From contig JARWMV010000244.1 of NCBI GenBank assembly GCA_030998015.1, positions 930,001 through 994,000 on the forward strand: DNA of 64,000 bases, read 5' to 3'. Under the pieces are notes generated by a model. It was given only the letters and a program-made list of their open reading frames with translations. It did no database searches and was not told the DNA's origin. Below, piece after piece: positions 45,160 through 55,303 of the stretch (positions within the stretch are counted from its first letter, which is position 1; every line of letters starts with the position of its first letter). A program made the translations under genes and the position numbers. Origin of the DNA: Ceratorhiza oryzae-sativae (lineage: Eukaryota > Basidiomycota > Agaricomycetes > Cantharellales > Ceratobasidiaceae).

Positions 45160-48100
45160 GCTCAAACCATGCAAGGGGGGTGGTCTTGGGTGCTATATTA
45201 CAAAACATGCAGAATGAAAATAAAAATATGGAAATGGAATGTATGTCACTAGGAAACCAATCACAACTTCAGTTTTTCTTCCATGCATTCCCTCTGCACA
45301 TAACCCCTGAACATAAGTCTGCATACAATATGAAAAAATTCAATGGATGGGCCATGATTGACTCAGGGGCCACATCAGTATTTATACATGAGGACCTTGT
45401 TAAACAATATCATATCCCTACTGTCTCCCTAAAAACACCAAAAAAACTACGAGTAATCAATGGAAGGGAGATTGACTCTGGGTCTGTGACCCACTACTGC
45501 ACCTTTGAGTTGTGCATCCAGGAGCATCAAGAAATCCTCAGTGCTTACATCGTCAATGTTGGCAAAAATGACTTAGTCCTGGGCATGTCATGGCTCAAAT
45601 TCCATAATCCTGACATTGATTGGGATGGAAAGGACATGAAGTTCAACTCACCAATATGTTTAAAGCACTGCATCACAAAACCCTTACATGTGTGAGCAAA
45701 CAAACCCAAGGAGCTCCAGCTGGACTCCTTAGACCCACTCCCAGCAAAATATAAAGAGTTCCAGAAAATATTTGCTGAAGAAGATGATGTCCAACCCTTA
45801 CCACCCCATAGGAAGTGGGATATGGAAATAGATTTAAAGCTGGATGCCAAGCCAAGGCATGGCCCTATATATAGTGTGGGCGTCAAGGAAGACACAGAAT
45901 TGCACAAAACCTTGGACTGCCAACTGAAAGCAGGGCATATCAGACCCTCAAGGTCACCAATGGCATCCCCAGTCATATTTGTTAAAAAGAAGAATGGGAA
46001 GCTGCACATGTGCATCAACTACTGGCAGCTAAACAAAATGACCATCTCCAATGTGTACCCACTCCCATGCATCAACAATATTGTGGAGACTTTGCATGGG
46101 GCAAAGATATTCACCAAGTTTGATCTAAAGTGGGGTTTCAACCTCATACGAATTCAGGAAGGAGACGAATGGAAGGCTGCTTTTAAGACCAAATACAGGC
46201 TGTACAAGCCCTTAGTCATGCAATTTGGCCAAAAGAACACACTGGGAACCTTCATGGCCATGATCCAGGAAGAGTTCCAAGACATTGAGGGCATTTATGT
46301 TGTAATCTATATGGACAACATATTAGTGTTCTCCAAAAACCAAGAAGAACATGATGAACATGTCAAAGAAGTCTTGTGTCGCCTCCAAAAAGCTGGCCTA
46401 TACTGTGCCCTGGAGAAATGTGTTTTCGATGTCACTGAAGTTGACTACCTGGGAATAGTAGTGACTCCCCAGGGAATTAAAGTAGACCCAGCCAAGGTCG
46501 AAAAGGCCATTGAATGGCCAACCCCTACCAACCCAACTGAAGTCCTGGAAGGGTTGGGGTTTGCAAACTGGTTAAGGCACTTCATAAAAGACTTTTCAAA
46601 AATCACAAAATGTCTTTATGAACTTGTCAAGAAGGATGTAAAATGGGAATGGACAGAAGAAAGGGATCAGGCATGGAACCTGCTGAAGCAGAAATTGAAA
46701 GAAGCCCCCTCCTAATTCAGCCAGAACCCAGCAAACCATTTATTCTGGAAATAGACACCTCAGGCTATGCCACAGGTGCCATATTATTGCAATATGGAGA
46801 AGATGGAATGCTTCACCCAATCTCCTACTACTCCAAGGCAATGGTCCCAGTGGAAAGAAATTATGATATTTACAACAAGGAAATGCTGGCAATTATAAAA
46901 GCCCTCAAACACTGGCATCACTTACTAGAGGGGGCTGAACACCCAGTAAACATTGTTTGTGATCACAAAAACCTGGAATATTGGAAGACAAACTGGCCAC
47001 TGAGTGGCTGAGTCACACGATGGCATGAGTTCCTGTTCAGATTTGAATTCAAGATTCTATACATCGAAGGAGCAAAGAATGGCTGGGTGGACATACTCTC
47101 TAGGCTGTCAAGGTACATCCCTAAAGAGGGGGGTGAGAGCCAAGCTCTGCTTGTGCAAAACCAATTTTTGGAGCTGAAATCACTATGCCTGCAAGCAATC
47201 ACACCAGACAATGACCTAGAACAACTCATTAGGGACACTATCCCAGGGGATGAGCACTTGTCAAAAGTGCTAAAAGCCCTAGACAACAATGAAAAGGTCA
47301 AAAATTGGGAATGGGACAAAGGACTTTTATGATGCAAGGGCCAAATCTACATCCCAAATAACAAAGAACTTCACAAGCTGATCATTGAAAGCCACCATGA
47401 CAACCCAGCTGCAGGACACCCAGGACAGTTCAGAACATATGAATTGTTAAACTGCAAATATACATGGTCATCAATGAAAAAATCAGTCAATGAATATGTC
47501 ACACATTGCGAATCCTGCATTAGGAACAAGCACAGCAACCAGGTTCCCCCAGGGCTCCTAAACCCAATACCAGCACTGGAAAAACCTTGGGAGGAAATCA
47601 CCTATGATCTGATCACCAGGCTACCCCTGTCAGAAGGGTTCGATGCTATATTTACAGTTGTTGACTGCCTGACAAAAATGGTCCACTTTATTCCATGTCA
47701 GTCAGAGGCCAGTGCCATGGATTGCACAAACCTGTTCCTAACCTATGTATGGAAACTTCATGGGTTACCATGAAAGACCATTTCAGACTGTGGCCCCAAC
47801 TTCGCATCCAAATTCTTAAGGCACCTGTACAAACAGCTGGATATAAAACCATCCTACTCCACAGCATATCACCCCCAAACAGATGGCCAGTCTGAAAGGG
47901 CTAACCAAGTAGTAGAAGGGTACCTGAGACACTACATATCAGATTGGCAGGACGACTGGGTCTCACTCTTACCCTTGGCTGAATTTGCCTACAACAATGG
48001 TGTCAATGCCTCAACTGGCAAATCACCATTCTTTGCAAACTATGGTTTCCATCCAAGGTTGGCAGTTGGGGACAAGGAGGGACAAGAATTTCCCTTAGCA

Positions 48101-48650
48101 GACAATCATGCAGAATGGCTTCAAAAGGGCCATGACGAACTCAAGGCCACTCTGGAACTATCAAACCAGAGGACCAAAGAATACTATGATCAGAAGCATC
48201 GGACCCCAGAAGCCATCAAGGTGGGAGACAAAGTCTGGCTTGACACCAAGAACATACACACACAACAGGCCTCCAGGAAATTGGCCCACAAGAGAGTTGG
48301 ACCATTCAAGGTGGTAGCACAACATGGCACTCATGCCTTCAAACTGGACTTGCCAGTAACCATGAAAATACACCCAGTATTCCATGTCTTGCTCCTGACC
48401 AAACATAAAGATGATCCCTATGGATGTCAGGTTCCCCCACCACCACCTGTGGTACCTCCAGAAGGGGCAGAAGAATTCGAAGTAGAACAGATCATAAAGT
48501 TGCGATACAACAAAAAGTCTAACATCTTCAAATACTATGTCAAATGGCTCAGATATGACAAGTGACAATGGCTAACTTATGATGACCTGGTAAACACACC
48601 AGAACTCATGGCCAACTATGTCAGGTCACACCCAAAGGCACCCCATGACC
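45156..48650 (+). pseudogene. pol: pol polyprotein: PR-RT-RNase H-integrase-chromodomain
   Basis: Protease active site WAMIDSGATSVF (about 45350). Reverse transcriptase with FTKFDLKWGFNLIRI and the active-site box at 46308 reading YMDN instead of YxDD. RNase H FILEIDTSGYATGAILLQY (about 46740). Integrase zinc-binding H-H-C-C (HHDNPAAGHPGQ, CESCIRNK), then catalytic stretches around 47610, SDCGPNF (47785) and SERANQVVEGYLRHY (about 47890). A chromodomain at about 48478-48640 (EVEQIIKLRYNKKS, YYVKWLRYDK) marks it as a chromovirus, where the domain targets integration to heterochromatin. Stops at 45693, 47009, 47330, 47771 and 48563 and a one-base loss in a C-run near 46708 disrupt it. Confidence 0.9.
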
Positions 48651-48660
48651 CCTGTGCCTT

Positions 48661-48672
48661 GAAGGGGGGAAG
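48661..48672 (+). promoter_or_regulatory. Polypurine tract of the gypsy element
   Basis: GAAGGGGGGAAG directly abuts the TG of the 3' LTR. This is the expected place and composition for the plus-strand DNA primer. Confidence 0.8.
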
Positions 48673-49047
48673 TGTCACAAGCTGACATGCATATATCCAC
48701 TCTATAATATTTTCTTGATTTATTACATTTTATGAGACCCTTTCAAAACATACTTGCCTTTTTTGGTATATCTGTGTCATGTGATTCAGGGGATGTTCCA
48801 GACTGATAACCGAGATGTATTTCAACTCTGATGTGAAATTCCACAGTTCTGCAGTCACTTCTATTGCTTCTATCTCTTATTGGTTGTGACTCACTGTATG
48901 GACTTGTTTGTTATGATGTGACTCATATCATGTATATAAACTGGGTCAAGTTCACAGAGGACTCCTCAAGAACTTGACCTCTCATCGAATACAAGTTCTT
49001 TTCTTTTCTTACTATTTTCCTTGTTGCCTGACTTGTTGTCGTTGACA
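48673..49047 (+). repeat. 3' LTR of the gypsy element
   Basis: 375 nt, TGTCACAAGCTGACATGC to GTCGTTGACA. It contains TATATAAA near 48934, a likely LTR promoter TATA box that is shared with the other copies. Confidence 0.93.
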
Positions 49048-49427
49048 CTGCCCAACACTGGTCTGATAATTCAATGTCCAGGCTCCAAACATTTCATAAG
49101 GCCACAGTTGAACTTCTCCACAGTAATACTAGCATGCTCCATCTGCATCACATTTGGGGGGTAGTTTGGCCTGCAAAATCCATTGAACACATTTATTTAA
49201 AAAATAATGGTGGGTTTACATTCTGGTCAACATTTGCAATGTAGGCACCCAATCATGCACTAATTTGCAATGCTCAATGAGCTTGTGAGAGCTCAAGGTG
49301 GGGTCATTAATTTCAGTGGACTCAATGGACTCAATGCCCTCCCAAGCAGTTATTTGATGGGGGCACATTTTTGTGATGTACCAAGCCCATCACCAAGTGC
49401 CCCACCCTTAGCTCATTCCAAGCAGCC

Positions 49428-49801
49428 TGTCAATGATGACAAGTCAGGCAACAAGGAAAATAGTAAGAAAAGAAAAGAACTTGTATTCGACGAGAGGTCA
49501 AGTTCGCAGAGGACTCCTCAAGAACTTGACCTGGTTTATATACATGATATGAGCCACATCATAACAAACAAGTCTGTACAGTGAGTCACGACCAATAAGA
49601 GATAGAAGTGATAGAAGCGACTGTGGAGCTGCGGAATTTCACATCAGAGTTGAAATACATCTTGGTTATCAGTCCAGAACATCCCTGAATCACATGACAC
49701 AGATATACCATAAAAGGCAAGTGTGTTTTGAAAGGATCTCATAAAATGTAATAAATCAAGAAAATATTATAGAGTGGATATATGCATGTCAGTTTGTGAC
49801 A
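49428..49801 (-). repeat. Solo LTR of the gypsy family, TSD CAGCC
   Basis: 374 nt in reverse orientation (TGTCAATGATGACAAG to GTTTGTGACA). The perfect duplication CAGCC lies at 49423-49427 and 49802-49806. Most CpG positions differ from the copy at 36739 by C to T or G to A. Confidence 0.92.
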
Positions 49802-50464
49802 CAGCCTTGATCTGGTGCCAACAACATAGAAATGCCAGCAAACACACAAGGACCATCCAAGTAAACTCAGTCTAATTTATCCCAAGTTCATCATTAATAT
49901 TTCCTCATGTATGTATGTACAATACTATGTATGCATTGAGCTGAGCCTCATTGGCTCTGGTGAGGCTAGGTTAGGTTAGGGAACTGTTAGGTTAGGTATG
50001 TTGCAGTTGCATGAATTCAAGTCTTGATTGGCATTGCATTTATTTGAAATTCAAGGGACTGTGTGGCAAAAAAGTACCTGGCATGTGGAGGTGGGTGGGT
50101 ACCCCCTTCCTGTAGCAAAAAAGTGGCCCTGTATTCGAGTTCTTAGTTTATACAGCCCCGTGGGTGTCATTAAGGCTTGTACCACTGGGGGGTTTTGTAA
50201 TTGTGTGATGGTGGAATATCATGTTGTATAATGTTATCACACCCACCATTTTTCACTGAGATATGAATGCTTGTCACTCGGACGTACAGCAGCGCGTTTT
50301 GATTAAACACAGTTAGTGCAGTGGCTCATCTAGCCTTGGAGTTGGCCCGTGCGCCGAGCGGACCCTGAGACTGTTGTGTCGGCTTCCGGCAACCAAACGG
50401 ACCCGAGCCGGCGCTTGTCTCCCCACATTTCACATTTCACGTCTGGAGCTGGCTGGGTACAACC

Positions 50465-53026
50465 ATGCTATCCCGGGCTAGGACGAGTCTTCAAAGACAA
50501 CCACTGCTGTCTCTGCGCCTTAACCACACTGCTGCTATGGTCACACGTCCCGCCGACTGGAAGTCTCGCGCCCCCGCGCCTCTCCCGAACACCAAGACAT
50601 TTGCTGGAGAGGCGGCGCTCCCGTCTCTTCCGGTTCCGGACCTCGACGCGTCGTTGGAAAAATTGAAGGTTACGCTCAAGCCCTTGGCGAGGAGTGAGCA
50701 TGAGATGAAGACTGTCGAGGCCAAGATCGAGGAACTGAGGAGCACTGGGCTGGGGAAGACGTTGCAGGAGAGGCTGCTACAGCGCAAGGTCGAGAAGGAT
50801 AAGATTGGCAGCACCTGGTTGGAAGAGTGGTGGGACGATGTACGCCCTGCTGTCTATTGCTATTTTGCCTAAAGCTCACCATCCTCAGGCCGCGTACCTC
50901 ACCTATCGCGACTCGGTCGTTGTGAACGTATCTTACTATTGCACGTGAGATGATGTCCTTGCCATACTCCTGCTCACATCCTCGCAACCAGATGGCTTCA
51001 CGCCCCACCCATCCCACTTGCCCCAAACCCCAGCTCACCGCGCGGCGGCTCTAACGCGCTCGGCTATGCTCTTCCGTCAAAAATTCAAACGTGGAGAACT
51101 TGCTCCGGATGCGACAAAAGAAGGACCCTTTTGCATGGACACATGGCGGTATATTTCCTCTATCTCCGCTCCGTTTCTCTCCTATCTGACACATTTTTGA
51201 TGGATAGATGGATGTTCGACTGTTGTCGTATCCCCGGTGCGGATGGAAAAGACTTTAGTGTGTCGTTTGCCAAGGCAGGTGATACGGGTGATTCCGGGCA
51301 TATTGTAGTCATGAGGAACGGACGTCTCTGGAGAGTTGATGCTGCCGCACCCGGTGGAAGTCTGTTGGGGACAGATGATCTCGAAAAGTGAGCGGATCGC
51401 TTTGTCCCATTGAGACATGACTAATCCAAGGCAGACAATTCGCATACATATATGAAAATTCAAAGGAGCAGGCACCAGGCGTGGGCGTCTTGTCGTCAAA
51501 CAACCGGGACGTATGGGCAAAGGTAGTCTGCCAGCCGCTCTTTGCCCGCTCTATCTCGCTCACTTCTATATGGCATAGGACTACGACGCACTACGCAAAA
51601 TTCCCCAAAATGTGCCCATCCTGGAGGAGATTGAATCATGTGCATTCATCGTCTGCCTAGATACCGGTCGTCCCGAAGATCCAATCGAGTTTTCACGTGC
51701 GAATTGGCATGGGGGTGTTAGAGGCGAGGAATTGGGGAATCGATGGTCAGTGTTTACACAACTTGGCGTGTAGTCTACTTGACGGGGTCTCTAGGGTGGA
51801 TAAGCCATGTCAATTTATCGTGTTCGACAATGGCCGGGCTGGATTCATGGGCGAACATAGCGTCATGGATGGTGAGCTCCTGACCCAATTGCCAAGTTCT
51901 CAAAGACTAACGACGAGTTATTTAGGTACACCCACGGTCCGTCTATGCGACGAAGTACTCACCGACCTCCAGTCCACCTCCTTCCCTCATGCCGGCGCTA
52001 AACCATCATCTCCGCTCCCCCCTCCCACTCCACTCGACTTTACCCTTACTCCCTCCCTCCACGCCGCCATTCAATCGGCTCGTGAAGCGGCCTCGGAGCT
52101 CGTCAATTCCCAATCCCTCCAATACACACTCATTCCCTACGGCAAGGACGTAGTCAAGACGTTCAACGTCTCGCCAGACTCGTGGGCCCAATTGATCATT
52201 CAATTGGCCTACTGGAGGTTGAGCAAGACCGGCAAAGTGCCCGGTATCGGAGGCGGAGGCAAGGGGGAGCTCGTAGGGACGTACGAGTCCGCCACGACCC
52301 GCAAATTCCGAAAGGGACGGACAGAGACGATTCGTGTTGTGAGCGAGGAAGTGAAGCGCCTGTGTGAAGCTATGGATCAAGAGGACGGTGCGTCGGCTTG
52401 GTTGATGATAACCGATTGCCCTGAATTTTTGGTGTCTAGTTCCTGCGGAGAAGAAGGTCGCGTTGTTTAGAGATGCGGCGAAAGTTCATATCCAGCGTGC
52501 CAAAGAGGCAGGGAACGCCATGGGTGTGGATAGACATATGTTCGGCAAGTTGATATTGTCGTAATATCTGAACCACGTTCTCACCCACTCTTGGTAGGCT
52601 TGAGACAACTGGTTCGACCAAGCGACGGTGAGACCATGCCGGCGCTTTTCTCGGACCCGTTGTACCAACGCGGCGCCAAATGGATGTTGAGCACTAGCGC
52701 GATTTTCAGCAAGCATTTCCCCGTATATGGCTGGGTAAGGATTCCCATTCGATACAATCGCGACGATATCTCATATACCTGTTTTCCTTACAGGGCGAAG
52801 TGGTACCGGAGGGCGTAAGTGACCTCTATACATATTCTACCTTTGTCAACTAACAGTTCAATAGTTTGGAGTCGCGTATATGACCGGCTACAATGACCGA
52901 ATACAATTCACCATCACTTCGCGCAAGGAAATGCCGTCGGCAGAGTTCAAGGATGAAATCGAACGTGCAGCGAGAGAGTTTCGCGCATTGTTTGATGCTT
53001 CAGCCCACAACAAGTCTCTGCTCTAA
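50465..53026 (+). CDS. CAT2: Carnitine O-acetyltransferase
   Basis: ATG 50465 gives MLSRARTSLQRQPLLSLRLN, an Arg-rich, acid-free mitochondrial presequence. A second ATG at 50537 (MVTRPADWKSR) could give a form without it. Family motifs follow: LPSLPVPDLDASLEKL, WLEEWWDD, AAYLTYRDSVVVNVSYY, RWMFDCCRIPG, FDNGRAGFMGEHSVMDGTP (catalytic His in EHS), and a C-terminal FGVAYMTGYNDRIQFTI stretch binding carnitine. The end is NKSLL, TAA 53024-53026. It transfers acetyl groups between CoA and carnitine so that acetyl units can leave peroxisomes and enter mitochondria during growth on fatty acids or acetate. The intron at 52545-52597 is GC-AG. The phase across 50945-50991 does not fit (cut after TGCAC, resuming ATGGCTTC), so that junction or a base there is wrong. 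Confidence 0.9.
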
Positions 53027-53463
53027 CCCAATACACGCCGATAATCTTGTATGTTACTGAAAAAATAGAGGGAATTACTGAACAAAACGCAACGGAGGGT
53101 ATATGCACCAAGGGGCCAGTGGCGTAGCGCGTGATAATTAGAGGTTTTGTCTCGCCTCTAATTTTGTTGACTTGACCTTCATTCTGGACAGCGTCCAGCC
53201 ACCCCCAGGCACTCAGTGGCGGAGCGAGGTCATCCATAAGACTCCCTGCATCAGGTCTTGCTGACTCGATGCTGAGCAATTTGAAATGACACGAATCACC
53301 CGTTTTTTCCTCTAGGATGGCCCAACCACATAGTCGACATGGAATATAACCTCGCTGGCTTGGGTCCCATCCCACTGCGAACCACCACCCCATCTTAGAC
53401 TTCCTCGTCCTAGAATTTTCGCATATCTTATCCCTTACTCAATTATTACTCAACTCGTACGTC
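53027..53463. other. Intergenic, no gene seen
   Basis: 437 bp between the carnitine acetyltransferase stop and the next start. No motif was recognised. Confidence 0.4.
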
Positions 53464-54149
53464 ATGGCGTCCAATAAACGGAATGCCGCCGACTGGGTCT
53501 CTCAACACGCGTTTGCCCACTTTTCCGAGCTGTGTAGCGTACGAAATCACCCAGATCTCGCGTCTGTACCGTCTAAACTACCGACCGCACAGTGGTTCTT
53601 GCAGACGTCGATCAGGCAGGGGACATGGAATGGAAGTAGCCTTCGACCCGGAGTCGAGGACCTAGCGCTGAAGCTCGATCGGGATTGGCCACAATGGGCC
53701 GTAAGTCTTGTCCGATTGTTTATGGCCCATTAATCCTCATCAAATTTCATGCTGTTTACTAGGCCAACGCCACAAACGTGCTCGGGGTTATCCTCCACCC
53801 AATGTTCGCAGAGACCAAGTTTCTACCCCAGCTCGAAGCGCTCCCAGCACATAGAACTTCCATCACAACCTGTATCCGGTTCGAAATGCTCCTCTATCTG
53901 GAAGCGCAAGTACGCCACACATGGGAGTGGCGGCAGTTGAACTATCGATCGAAACCTCTTACGTGCTATTGCACTAGCCGATCACGGAGTGGCAAGATGG
54001 CGCCAGTGTGTGCGGGACATCCGATTAATGGTCGGTCGAGGCGGATGTACAGCTGGCGTGGATATTATGAACTGGTGGCGAAGGACAGGGTGAGGATAAG
54101 CAGGGCGCCGGAGTGGAGGATAACAGAGGGTGATTGGGTGCTGGTTTGA
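53464..54149 (+). CDS. Hypothetical protein, about 208 residues
   Basis: Two exons, 53464-53700 and 53763-54149, join in phase 0 (GTAAGT...CTAG). The start MASNKRNAADWVSQHAFAHF has no signal peptide or membrane segment. The protein is rich in Trp and Arg, with a Cys pair in TCYCTSRSR and the tail RAPEWRITEGDWVLV. No family was recognised. Clean splicing and long frames support a real gene, but no homology was seen by eye. Confidence 0.55.
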
Positions 54150-55303
54150 GTTGGCGGCGGATGCTTTCTTTGTTTCGCTTGAATAACTTACTCACTACCC
54201 TAATCAATTCGTATCTTCCATTGACCGTGATTGTAACTTTAGTATCATCGGATTAGAATGTATTATTGCCTCAGTTCATGAATGTTACCTCGTTCAAGAC
54301 TGTACAGGTAGTCTTCGTGAGTTATCACCGAGGAACACTCATAAGGGTACCTCGCTTTTGAATCCCCTCACCCCTGTCTTTTGGCACGGTGTTGCTATGC
54401 TCCTTTTCGCCCTACTTTACTCCCACCATGGAACATTTGGGGGCGGGGGCAAGTCGTTCGTCAACCCAAGCGAAACCGACCGGCAACGGTCCAACGCCAA
54501 CTCCAAGCGTGGGTCAGTTTTCATGCTTACCGCAACAGGAATTCCGAGAGAAATACCATCCGGAAGTGAATTTTGACTGTAACAGAAAATCCACCCTCAA
54601 AATGGGCGGCAATGCGGGGCTATACACGCATACACCCAAAGATTTCGACGCGTAACGGAAGAACGTGAAAACCTTGGACTCCAATGGCCGGTGGAGAGGA
54701 AGGAAGTACAGGGCGAACATCACAGCCTTCGGCCAGCAAACTTAAGCCGAATCCTTTCAGAGGGATCACCAGGCGGCGATGAACTAAACATGGATCGGCG
54801 TTGGCCAATCCCACAGCTTTCTTTCAATGCCGCGCAAATTTGCTAGAAATTTGAACAACCCGGTTGTTTGCGCAAGCCGCGTATATGTTGCGGCCTGTAC
54901 TAGGGGTATTTCGTACTCACCTGAGCATAACTAGTATTTCTAGCGATGTGTAGCTCCCTTTTTCTTACTCCTATGAGTGATTTTAGCGGACTTGTATTGG
55001 GGGGATCAGGAATGGAAAAGAGATGGGCCAGCGCTAATGCGCTGAGAATAATCGTATAACTATGTAGAGTTAGACCGTATGTGCAATGCATTATCTCAAT
55101 TTTCCTCGGCTCTGGATTCCAGAATGTAGCATATACGCGGCACTGCATACATATACTTATGGCCTTTGCCTTGCGGTCTTTGCGTACCCTTGACCTTGCC
55201 CGTAACAATAGCCACAGCAACGATAACGACAACAACTAAAGCCATAAACTCCCCTCTACATTCCTCCAGTAGCGCATTTGGATCCAGATTGAAGCATAAT
55301 ACG
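54150..55303. other. Intergenic, no gene seen
   Basis: 1.15 kb. A frame at 54389-54655 has some coding-like composition but no start context or domain, and is left out. No RNA gene was recognised. Confidence 0.4.

Larger units (their letters stand above)
41724..49047 (+). mobile_element. Full-length Ty3/gypsy chromovirus retrotransposon (inactive)
   Basis: 7,324 bp with 375-nt LTRs that start TGTCA and end TGACA (or CAACA). A perfect 5-bp target duplication CTGCC flanks it (41719-41723 and 49048-49052). In order: 5' LTR interrupted by a nested LTR, leader with a zinc-motif ORF, gag with a CCHC knuckle, protease, reverse transcriptase, RNase H, integrase, chromodomain, polypurine tract, 3' LTR. 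Several in-frame stops, a frameshift and a mutated reverse transcriptase active site make it inactive. Confidence 0.93.
32930..50250. mobile_element. CpG-depleted transposon island
   Basis: This 17-kb block contains all the mobile elements recognised in the window and none of the host genes. CG dinucleotides are rare in nearly all of it, while both flanks are CG-rich. The middle of the hAT-like insertion and the solo LTR at 36739 retain more CG, as expected if they arrived later. The parts at 33.56-35.55, 36.25-36.74, 49.05-49.43 and 49.80-50.25 kb carry no recognised gene and are probably older unrecognisable transposon debris. Confidence 0.75.

Noticed and set aside
49966..49998. Telomere-like TTAGG/TTAGGG units
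   Set aside because: There are only a few irregular units separated by other sequence. This is too short for an interstitial telomere array.
32930..50250. Starship-like or other giant cargo element
   Set aside because: No tyrosine-recombinase captain or cargo genes are present. The block is explained by individually bounded small transposons.
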